Positions 55,155-64,000 of a stretch of 64,000 nucleotides of DNA are shown here, in pieces; the first letter of the stretch is position 1; each line of letters opens with the position of its first letter. The translations under genes were made by a program, and so were the position numbers. The notes beneath the pieces were generated by a model. That model made no database searches. It was not told the DNA's origin and saw only the letters and a list, made by a program, of their open reading frames with translations. This stretch comes from Marinicauda pacifica (lineage in GTDB: Bacteria > Pseudomonadota > Alphaproteobacteria > Caulobacterales > Maricaulaceae), in NCBI RefSeq assembly GCF_004793635.1, contig NZ_SRXV01000001.1, forward strand, positions 1,116,501 through 1,180,500. Direction: 5' to 3'.

Positions 55155-56437
55155 AAGCCGTCAGTCCCGGTTCGCGCCGGGGTAAGCTGGAGTGCATCGA
55201 AGCGGCCCGCGCAGGCGCCGACCTGAACCTCGCCCTCGCCGGTGAGCAGACCCGTCTCCATCATCGCGCCCAGAGCGGGCTCGGCCCGGAAGTCCGGCGC
55301 GGACTCGAGAAACGCCGCCACACGATCCTCGTTCTCCTCGGGCAGGATCGAGCAGGTCACGTAGACCAGCCGGCCACCGGGGCGTACATAGCGGCTCGCC
55401 CGCTCCAGCACTTCGGTCTGCTCGGCGATGCGGCGCTCCAGCGCCTCCGGCTTGAGCCGCCACTTGGAGTCGGGGCGCCGGCGCCAGGTGCCGGAGCCGG
55501 TACATGGCGCGTCGATGAAGACCACGTCCATCTTGTCCGCCAGCGCTGTCAGCGCCTCGTCTTCCTTGCCGTCATGGACCTGCACATTGCGGACGCCCGC
55601 CCTTTGCAGCCGCGGCCAGATGGCGCGCAGGCGCCGCCAGTCATAGTCCCAGGCATGGACCTGTCCCGAGTTGGCGGACAGGGCGGCGAGCGCCAGCGTC
55701 TTGCCGCCCGCGCCGGCGCAGTAATCGAGGATCTGCCCACCCTCGATCATGCCGGCCGCCAGGGCCGCAATCTGAGACCCGATATCCTGGACCTCGACCC
55801 AGCCTTTTCCATAGGCGGGAATCGCATCGGCCGGAGGGGCCTTCGCGCGCGGATCGGTGCCGGGAATACGGATGGCGTTCGCGACCAGCTCGCTCAGCGC
55901 CGCGTCCTTTAGCTTGGCGACCACGGCTGCCTGGGCTTTCTCCGGATCGGTCTTCAGCGTGTTCACGCGCAGGTCGACGGGCGCGCGCGTGGCCATGGCG
56001 AGCCCCTCGGCCGCCGCATCGCCACCGAAGGCGCGCACGAAGCTGGGTTCGAGCCAATCGGGGATCTCAGCCTGCGCAGCGAGCGGGAGATCTGCGGATG
56101 GCGCGTCGAGGGCCGCAAGCTCGGCCTCGCTCAAAGCAGAGGGTGCGTGAGGATCGTCGGCGAGGCGCTCGGCAATCGCCTCGGCGCTCAATCCCCAGCC
56201 GCGATGGAGCGCGCCGAGAACCAGGCCCCGGGGCGTGTCCTGTCCCATCTGAACCCGCGACGAGGCGCGGTGGCGCAGCGCGTCCATCACCAGACCGGAC
56301 ATCCAGGCCCGGTCGCCGGATCCGGCAAAGCGATGGGCCTTGCCCCAGTCACGCAGCGCGTCCTTGACCGGCTGGTGCCGGTTCAGAACCGCATCGACGA
56401 TTTCGATGGCACCTGCAATGCGTCCGCCGTCGCGCAT
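55118..56437 (-). CDS. RsmB-type 16S rRNA cytosine-C5 methyltransferase
   Basis: 439 residues of the Fmu/Sun/NSUN family. An N-terminal helical NusB-like domain is followed by a SAM domain with ILDYCAGAGGKTLALAAL (motif I), FIDAPCTGSGTWRRRPD (motif IV Cys) and YVTCSILPEENEDRV (motif VI catalytic Cys). These make m5C in rRNA; position 967 of 16S is the usual RsmB target, though the family includes others. The C-terminus overlaps the convergent sulfotransferase by 37 bases. Confidence 0.88.
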   Translation of the reverse strand: MRDGGRIAGAIEIVDAVLNRHQPVKDALRDWGKAHRFAGSGDRAWMSGLVMDALRHRASSRVQMGQDTPRGLVLGALHRGWGLSAEAIAERLADDPHAPSALSEAELAALDAPSADLPLAAQAEIPDWLEPSFVRAFGGDAAAEGLAMATRAPVDLRVNTLKTDPEKAQAAVVAKLKDAALSELVANAIRIPGTDPRAKAPPADAIPAYGKGWVEVQDIGSQIAALAAGMIEGGQILDYCAGAGGKTLALAALSANSGQVHAWDYDWRRLRAIWPRLQRAGVRNVQVHDGKEDEALTALADKMDVVFIDAPCTGSGTWRRRPDSKWRLKPEALERRIAEQTEVLERASRYVRPGGRLVYVTCSILPEENEDRVAAFLESAPDFRAEPALGAMMETGLLTGEGEVQVGACAGRFDALQLTPARTGTDGFYICVMRRGEGG

Positions 56438-56491
56438 GGGCCGCTCCTCAACTTCAAAAGAATGGGCCGATCATACCAGCCCGACATGGAA

Positions 56492-56520
56492 AGAGCGCAT
56501 AGCGGTCAGCCATGCGCTCT
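56492..56520 (-). terminator. Hairpin terminator after guaB
   Basis: A perfect 9-bp stem, AGAGCGCAT (56492-56500) with ATGCGCTCT (56512-56520), and an 11-base loop, followed on the minus strand by CTTTCC. It lies 26 bases past the guaB stop and before the RNA methyltransferase start. The U-run is short. Confidence 0.65.
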
Positions 56521-56545
56521 CTTCAGGATACTGCGCCGCCAGCGG

Positions 56546-58995
<2,450 letters not shown>

Positions 58996-59025
58996 GCTTA
59001 CCTCGAACATTGTTCGAAAAACACT

Positions 59026-59742
59026 TTACACTCTAAAACCCGTCGCGACTAGGTAGGTTTCCGCACTTTCAGCCCGGCTCGCGTCCGGCTTGGCGTGGCG
59101 GACCTTCTCGAAGCGCGCCTTGAGCATGTCGAGCACGTCGCCCTCGGCGCCGCCCTGAAAGACCTTGGCGATAAACACGCCGCCCGGCTTCAGGGTATCG
59201 ATGGCGAAATACGCCGCCGCCTCGACCAGCGACATGATCCGCAAATGGTCGGTCTGCTTGTGCCCGGTAGTCCACGGCGCCAGATCGGAGAGCACCACAT
59301 CGGCCGGTCCGCCCAGCGCCTCGCGGACGCGGTCCGGCGCATCCGGCTCGGTGAAATCCAGCACCATCAGGGTCGCGTTGCCGATCGGCTCGATCTCGAT
59401 CAGGTCGACACCGACCACCGTCGACGCCCCCCGCTCCAGCGCGATCTGGACCCAGCCGCCCGGCGCAGCGCCGAGATCGGCCACGCGCATACCCGGCTTG
59501 AGAAAATGGAAGCGGTCATCAAGTTCGGACAGCTTGAACGCCGCGCGCGAGCGATACCCTTCCTGCTTGGCACGCAAGACGTAGGGGTCGTTGAGCTGCC
59601 GCTCCAGCCATAGCTTGGAGGAGTATTTGCGGCCGCGTGCGGTCTTGACCTTGGTATGAAACTGCTTGGCCGCGCGGGCATCCCCGCCCTTTTTCATGGG
59701 GCCGGACCGGCGCCGGCGGCGTTCTTCGCCATCGTCGCTCAT
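59026..59742 (-). CDS. rlmE: 23S rRNA 2'-O-ribose methyltransferase RlmE (RrmJ/FtsJ)
   Basis: 238 residues. RlmE methylates U2552 in the A-loop of 23S rRNA. SAM motif VADLGAAPGGW; the catalytic tetrad is visible as Lys70 (AAFKL), Asp153 (VLSDLAP) and Lys193 (FIAKVFQGG), with Glu near the C-terminus. A basic N-terminal extension (ERRRRRSGPMKKGG) is typical of Alphaproteobacteria. It follows the Ppx/GppA gene by two bases, the usual pairing. Confidence 0.95.
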   Translation of the reverse strand: MSDDGEERRRRRSGPMKKGGDARAAKQFHTKVKTARGRKYSSKLWLERQLNDPYVLRAKQEGYRSRAAFKLSELDDRFHFLKPGMRVADLGAAPGGWVQIALERGASTVVGVDLIEIEPIGNATLMVLDFTEPDAPDRVREALGGPADVVLSDLAPWTTGHKQTDHLRIMSLVEAAAYFAIDTLKPGGVFIAKVFQGGAEGDVLDMLKARFEKVRHAKPDASRAESAETYLVATGFRV

Positions 59743-59744
59743 CG

Positions 59745-60851
59745 CTAGCTATCCTTTCCCGAGGACCGTCCGCGGCCACGTCGCCCGCGCCGGCGCTTCT
59801 TCCGCATGAGGTTTAACAGAAGACCTTCGCGAAGTCCGCGGTCGCCTACACGCATGCGCTCGGTCGGCCAGGAATCCATCACGGTCTCGAGAATGGCACA
59901 GCCGGCGAGCACGAGATCGGCCCGCTCGGTTCCTATACATCCTTCCTTCGACCGGCCGTCCGCATCTTTCGACGCCAGACGCGCGCACACCTCGCGCGCG
60001 TCCGCACTGTCCAGCCACAAGCCGTCGACCCGCGAGCGGTCATAGCGATCCAGATTGAGATAAACCCCCGCCACCGAGGTGACTGTCCCGGACGTCCCCA
60101 CCATGTGGGCCCGGCCGGTCTCGAAGAGCGGACGCAGTCGGCGCGCGCCCTTGGGCGGTTTCATGTACTGACGGACCTGAGCCTTCATCGCCTCATACCA
60201 TTCGGCGCGTTCGGACTCGCCTTCCGGCTCCGGAAACTGCTCGGACAGGGTGACGACGCCCATCGGCATGGTCGACCAGCCCCGCAAGGGCGGGCGACCG
60301 CCCTCGGCCAGTCCGCCGCGGGCCCGCCACTCGGCCAGGTCGACCCAGCACAATTCAGTCGACCCGCCGCCAATGTCGACGACCACGGCCGCATCCAGAG
60401 TTTCGTCCAGCAGATCCAGGCTGCCCTGGACGGCCAGGCGCGCCTCTTCCTCGGCAGTCACGATTTCCAGATCGAGGCCCGTCTCGGCCTTCACGCGCTC
60501 GATAAAATGGACGCCATTGGCTGCCCGGCGGCACGCCTCGGTCGCGATCGCGCGCAGTTTCTGGACATTCTTGCGTTCAATGCGCTGCGCACAGACGCTC
60601 AGCGCCTCGATTGCCCTCTCCATCGCCTCATCGGACAGGCGGCCGCTGGCACCCAGCCCCTCGCCCAGCCGTACGATTCGAGAATAGGCATCGACGACGC
60701 GAAACCCCTCGCGCGTCTTGCGCGCCAAAAGCATCCGGCAATTATTCGTACCCAGATCGATCGCTCCTAAGAGCGGTTCGCCCCGGCCTGCCTTCCGGGA
60801 TCGATTTGGGCCCTGGCGCGCCGGCTCCTCGCCGGCAGCGTCCTTGGCCAT
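59745..60851 (-). CDS. Ppx/GppA family phosphatase
   Basis: 368 residues. An actin-like ASKHA fold with phosphate loops AIDLGTNNCRMLLAR and VDIGGGSTELCWV. It cleaves inorganic polyphosphate or pppGpp; the family cannot be split further by eye, and the C-terminal HD domain of E. coli Ppx/GppA is absent. Basic tail KKRRRGRRGRGRSSGKDS. Cotranscribed with rlmE. Confidence 0.92.
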   Translation of the reverse strand: MAKDAAGEEPARQGPNRSRKAGRGEPLLGAIDLGTNNCRMLLARKTREGFRVVDAYSRIVRLGEGLGASGRLSDEAMERAIEALSVCAQRIERKNVQKLRAIATEACRRAANGVHFIERVKAETGLDLEIVTAEEEARLAVQGSLDLLDETLDAAVVVDIGGGSTELCWVDLAEWRARGGLAEGGRPPLRGWSTMPMGVVTLSEQFPEPEGESERAEWYEAMKAQVRQYMKPPKGARRLRPLFETGRAHMVGTSGTVTSVAGVYLNLDRYDRSRVDGLWLDSADAREVCARLASKDADGRSKEGCIGTERADLVLAGCAILETVMDSWPTERMRVGDRGLREGLLLNLMRKKRRRGRRGRGRSSGKDS

Positions 60852-61039
60852 GATGTTTTCCTTTACATGACGGGCCCGGATGCCATTTCGCGCGGCTGCC
60901 TGATGTGCAACACAATCGACCGCGCGGTCAGACGAATCCCGATGCCGTCAACCTGTCGTTTGAACGCGATGATAACACGCCTGTGTCATATCGAAAGCTG
61001 CCGTCCGGGTCCGGCCAGGAGCAGAGACAGTTCCACCCC

Positions 61040-61069
61040 CTCGAAGCGGGCCAGGCGCACCCTAAATAG
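61040..61069 (+). promoter_or_regulatory. RpoH-like heat-shock promoter of hspQ
   Basis: CTCG (61040-61043), 17 bases, CCTAAATAG (61061-61069), close to the alphaproteobacterial sigma-32 pattern CTTG-N17-CYTATNTNNG with one change in each box. It lies 32 bases before the hspQ start. The remaining bases from 60852 hold nothing else I can support. Confidence 0.5.
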
Positions 61070-61100
61070 ATTTGTTCGCAAACAGGACGGAGACCCGGTC

Positions 61101-61436
61101 ATGCAGGCAAGAGACGCGAAATTCTCCATTGGCGACGTGGTGCGCCACCGGATGTTTCCGTTTCGCGGCGTCATATTCGACGTCGATCCTGAATTCGCCA
61201 ACTCGGAGGACTGGTACCAGGCCATCCCCGACGCGATCCGTCCGCGTCGCGACCAGCCCTTCTATCATCTGCTGGCCGAGAATGAGGAAAGCCACTACGT
61301 GGCGTACGTGTCCGAACAGAACCTTCTGCCGGACGCGCATAACGGCGCGGTGCGTCATCCGCGAACGATCGAGCTGTTCGAAGGCTTTGACGGCTCGCGC
61401 TACGTGCTCAAGGCCGGCTCCGCCCCCCTCAACTGA
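61101..61436 (+). CDS. hspQ: Heat shock protein HspQ (hemimethylated-DNA-binding family)
   Basis: 111 residues. Core AKFSIGDVVRHRMFPFRGVIFDVDPEF, then WYQAIPDAIRPRRDQPFYHLL and YVAYVSEQNLLPD, the YccV/HspQ signature. HspQ is a specificity factor for Lon and stabilises DnaA control in enterics. ATG at 61101 with GGAGA nine bases upstream. A heat-shock-like promoter precedes it; a hairpin follows the stop directly. Confidence 0.93.
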   Translation: MQARDAKFSIGDVVRHRMFPFRGVIFDVDPEFANSEDWYQAIPDAIRPRRDQPFYHLLAENEESHYVAYVSEQNLLPDAHNGAVRHPRTIELFEGFDGSRYVLKAGSAPLN

Positions 61437-61437
61437 A

Positions 61438-61463
61438 AACCCCGGGCCGTCAGGCCCGGGGTT
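61438..61463. terminator. Terminator between hspQ and the FAH-family gene
   Basis: An 11-bp perfect stem (61438-61448 with 61453-61463, AACCCCGGGCC and complement) and a GTCA loop. The U-tract (TTTT) is on the minus-strand side, so it mainly ends the FAH gene transcript; on the plus strand it could still stop hspQ. Confidence 0.85.
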
Positions 61464-61473
61464 GAGGTGGTCG

Positions 61474-62487
61474 CTAGCGGCTGTAGCGAACGACTTCCTG
61501 TTCGATGGCTCCAAAGATGGACTTGCCATCCTTGTCGGCCATCTCGATCCGGATCGTGTCGCCCGGCGTCATGAATGGCGTCTTCGGAGAGCCGTCCTTG
61601 ATCGTCTCGATCATCCGGATCTCCGCGATGCAGGAATAGCCCTTGCCACCTTCATCGACCGGTTTGCCGGGACCGTCATCCAGCTTGTTCGAGATCGTGC
61701 CCGATCCGACGATCGTGCCGGCGGTCAGCGGACGCGTCTTGGCGGCATGGGCCACGAGCTGGGGAAAATCGAATGTCATGTCGACATGGCACTCGGGCTC
61801 GCCGAACAGCCGGGTATTCAAGGTGGAGCGCAGGGGAAGATGCACCTTGTGGCCATCCCAGGCCTCGCCCAGCTCGTCCGGCGTTACGGCAACCGGGCTG
61901 AACGCACTCGGCGGCTTGGACTGGAAGAAGCCGAACCCCTTGGCCAGCTCGCCCGGGATGAGACCGCGCAGGGAGACGTCGTTGACCAGCATGATGAGCC
62001 GGATCCTGGATTTCGCCTCGTCGGCAGAAAGCCCCTGGGGACCGTCCCCGGTCACCACGGCCACTTCGGCCTCGAAATCACAGCCCCAGCTATCATCGCC
62101 AAGCGGAATGGGGGCGCGCGGCGCGAGGAAGGCATCAGAGCCGCCCTGGTACATGAGCGGATCAGTCCAGAAGCTCTCCGGGATCTCGGCGCCCCGCGCC
62201 TTGCGCACGAGCTCCACGTGATTGACGTAGGCCGATCCGTCCGCCCACTGGAAGGATCGCGGCAAGGGCGAGAGGGCGTCGTGCTCATGGAAGCGCTCGC
62301 GCGGGATCGCCTCCCGCATCAATTCATCGGCCAGCGAGCGCAGCGCCGGCTCGGCGCGATCCCAGTCGTCCAGCGCAGCCTGCAGCGTCGGAGCAATATG
62401 GGTCGCGTCCGCGCACCAGGTCAGATCCTTGCTGACCACGACCAGGCGGCCATCGCGCGTATCGTTCTTGAGAGAAGCGAGTTTCAT
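61474..62487 (-). CDS. Fumarylacetoacetate hydrolase family protein
   Basis: 337 residues of the FAH superfamily (hydrolases/decarboxylases of beta-diketo or oxaloacetate-type acids). Segments DDSWGCDFEAEVAVVTGD (metal Glu/Asp), LIMLVNDVSLRGL and GTIVGSGTISN support it. FAH proper cleaves fumarylacetoacetate in tyrosine breakdown, but no hmg or mai genes are adjacent, and the family is broad. Start MKLASLKND at 62487. Confidence 0.88.
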   Translation of the reverse strand: MKLASLKNDTRDGRLVVVSKDLTWCADATHIAPTLQAALDDWDRAEPALRSLADELMREAIPRERFHEHDALSPLPRSFQWADGSAYVNHVELVRKARGAEIPESFWTDPLMYQGGSDAFLAPRAPIPLGDDSWGCDFEAEVAVVTGDGPQGLSADEAKSRIRLIMLVNDVSLRGLIPGELAKGFGFFQSKPPSAFSPVAVTPDELGEAWDGHKVHLPLRSTLNTRLFGEPECHVDMTFDFPQLVAHAAKTRPLTAGTIVGSGTISNKLDDGPGKPVDEGGKGYSCIAEIRMIETIKDGSPKTPFMTPGDTIRIEMADKDGKSIFGAIEQEVVRYSR

Positions 62488-62562
62488 TATGCAGGTCTCC
62501 GTCTAGCAGGAAAAGTCGGGTCCACCTTCAAGGCCCGTGCGTGGGACAAACGCGCGGGAACG

Positions 62563-63192
62563 TCAAATGCTCACGGGCTGAAAGCCTTCATTGCGCTCAA
62601 GCCACTCCAGCTGGCCGTCAGCGATGCCGAACCGCGCACCGTGAAGAGCGAGCGTCCCAGCCTCGACTGCCTTGGCGACGAACGGAAATTTCAGCAGACG
62701 GTCCAGGGAATGCTGAACCGACCGCAATTCAAGATCGTTGCAGAGCGTCTCGGTCGGCGCGTCATATCCGCAGTGATGGCGGCTTTCGCTGAGGGCTGAC
62801 TGAAGCGGGCTGATCCATCGATGAACAAACTCCGTGCCTTCCGCAGCCCCGGTCACGGCCGCATGGACGCCGCCGCAATCCTTGTGACCAAGCACGACGA
62901 CATGTTCGATGCCCAAGGTCTTGACCGCAAACTCCAGCGCCGCGGAGACCCCGTGGTGGCCTGAATCCGGCTCATAAGGGGGCACGAGGTTGGCCACATT
63001 GCGCACGATGAACAGCTCGCCCGGCCCGGCATCGAAGATGGCGGCCGGGTCAACTCGGCTATCGGCGCAGCCGATCACCAGCGCGTGCGGTTTCTGGCCC
63101 TTGGCCAGCTCGCGCCACACGCGGCGCTGGGACTCAAACTGACTGACTCGAAACCGTTCAAAGCCCGCGCGAAGCGGATCGGGGATTGTCAT
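62563..63192 (-). CDS. Beta-class carbonic anhydrase
   Basis: 209 residues. Zinc ligands: Cys42 and the Asp44-Arg46 dyad in IGCADSRVDP, His103 and Cys106 in GHKDCGGVHAA. FIVRNVANLVPPYE is the family strand. Supplies bicarbonate and balances pH. Start MTIPDPLRAGFERF at 63192; the longer frame upstream has no family sequence. Alone on the minus strand. Confidence 0.94.
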   Translation of the reverse strand: MTIPDPLRAGFERFRVSQFESQRRVWRELAKGQKPHALVIGCADSRVDPAAIFDAGPGELFIVRNVANLVPPYEPDSGHHGVSAALEFAVKTLGIEHVVVLGHKDCGGVHAAVTGAAEGTEFVHRWISPLQSALSESRHHCGYDAPTETLCNDLELRSVQHSLDRLLKFPFVAKAVEAGTLALHGARFGIADGQLEWLERNEGFQPVSI

Positions 63193-63235
63193 TGCTTTCT
63201 TCTCCTGCTGCCCGGGTCTGTTCGCCTGCATCCGA

Positions 63236-64000
63236 TCAAACCAGAGCGCGTGCGAGATAGTCGGCGCGCGGGATATCGGGCAAGACCTTGAACGCCCAAT
63301 CCACAATGCGTTGCAGGTCCGGCCCCATAGCCTCGGTTATCCGATCCGCTTCGCGGGCGCGGTCTCCGGCGCCGTAGGCGCGGCCGGGGTCCTTCGCATC
63401 GCGATTGAGCGTAGGCCCGCTCACGAGAGTGTCGATCTCCTCGGGGTCGAAGCCAAGCTCGAAGTACGCGCTCGCCGCCTTCAGTGCGGGGGCTGGCGCA
63501 CCGATGAAGCGGTCGCCATCCAGCCAGGCGGAGCGTTCGGCCGGCAATGCTGTCTGGGCGGCGCGCATCTGCTCGACCTCCATCAGCCAGACCAGTGCCG
63601 CGATCTGCATGTCGGTCAGAGACAAGGCCTGGTCGGGAGGGATCGACCCGGCACGCAACCCGTCCCGTGCGAACATGGCATAGATCCGGCGTGCAAACGC
63701 GCGTCCGGACTCATTCTTCTTCGCGATCGAGATCAGGAACTCTCTGAGCTCACTCGTCATGAAGATGTTGCGGGACTCAGGGAATATCTGTGCGGCTTCC
63801 AGGATAAGATTGTTGACGATGTTCGTCGGCTTGAAAATCACGCGCTCGCCGTGGCCGGCCTGATGGGCGAGCGCCTTGAACACCACGGGAGTCAGCGAGC
63901 GGAACGCGTCGGCATGATTATGCCGCTTGAGACTGGAGAGTGCCATGAGCACGCCCGGCTCTCGCAGGCACAGGCCATGCCCGGTCCCGGAGAGCAGCCG
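63236..64000 (-). CDS. Sulfotransferase-like protein, N-terminus cut by window end
   Basis: At least 254 residues; the frame is open to the window edge, so the N-terminal part (including any P-loop) is missing. The visible start (LCLREPGVLMALSSLKRH) and VIFKPTNIVNN, FPESRNIFMTS resemble the PAPS-dependent sulfotransferase fold after its first loop. Two full sulfotransferases lie 8.5 kb away. The remainder is helical and unremarkable. Family call is tentative. Confidence 0.6.
   Translation of the reverse strand, partial: RLLSGTGHGLCLREPGVLMALSSLKRHNHADAFRSLTPVVFKALAHQAGHGERVIFKPTNIVNNLILEAAQIFPESRNIFMTSELREFLISIAKKNESGRAFARRIYAMFARDGLRAGSIPPDQALSLTDMQIAALVWLMEVEQMRAAQTALPAERSAWLDGDRFIGAPAPALKAASAYFELGFDPEEIDTLVSGPTLNRDAKDPGRAYGAGDRAREADRITEAMGPDLQRIVDWAFKVLPDIPRADYLARALV

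Overview
The window is a GC-rich, gene-dense stretch of an alphaproteobacterial chromosome. The gene orders lptF-lptG-lptD-surA-pdxA-rsmA, cvpA-purF and yfgM-bamB-der, together with a COQ4-type ubiquinone protein, a COX1-COX3 fusion and HspQ, fit Alphaproteobacteria. A marine, stalked-bacterium-like lineage (Maricaulales/Hyphomonadales) is my best guess, from overall feel rather than a decisive marker. I saw no rRNA, tRNA, CRISPR array, transposase or integrase. Both ends cut genes: an ABC-F ATPase on the left and a sulfotransferase-like gene on the right.

Layout. 1-11.4 kb is core: ABC-F, an I78-type inhibitor, holC and pepA, then a tightly coupled envelope operon (lptF, lptG, lptD, surA) running into pdxA and rsmA. 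11.4-15.0 kb is accessory: a Tat-exported carotenoid oxygenase with a DUF2141 protein, a divergent membrane LytTR regulator, and a DUF411 copper-type protein, with palindromic repeats between. 15.1-20.5 kb carries an RNA methyltransferase, radA, cvpA, purF and an SDR. 20.5-22.5 kb holds a glutaredoxin-MauE protein divergent from a MerR regulator over a mer-like operator, and a ParD/ParE-like toxin-antitoxin pair. 22.5-27.0 kb is core again (der, bamB, yfgM-like, panB). 27.1-30.6 kb holds two similar three-gene modules (small membrane protein, ECF sigma factor, small membrane partner) separated by an NnrU-type gene.

30.6-32.7 kb is a repeat-rich island. Two direct copies of a 250-bp block, each containing the last ten codons of hutU, bracket a lipoprotein gene and a small coupled ORF. 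32.7-40.1 kb is a complete histidine-degradation locus: hutI-hutH-hutG-hutU on the minus strand, hutF-hutC on the plus strand, with a shared promoter/operator between them. Together they take histidine to glutamate plus formate, with the formimino group released as ammonia by HutF.

40.1-45.4 kb encodes a terminal oxidase (fused subunits I/III, subunit II, CtaG, a CopD-like protein and a small membrane protein). A DUF2231 gene lies antisense inside this operon and overlaps both neighbours. Next, 45.6-51.5 kb is a three-gene plus-strand cluster: an 830-residue epimerase-SPW-VKOR fusion, an ATP-grasp ligase, and a CocE/NonD (S15-type) hydrolase. I rate this trio the best candidate for an undescribed pathway. 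The remainder is guaA and guaB with slyX, two tandem sulfotransferases, an rRNA cytosine methyltransferase, a COQ4-like protein, rlmE and Ppx/GppA, hspQ under a heat-shock-like promoter, an FAH-family hydrolase, a beta-carbonic anhydrase and the partial third sulfotransferase-like gene.
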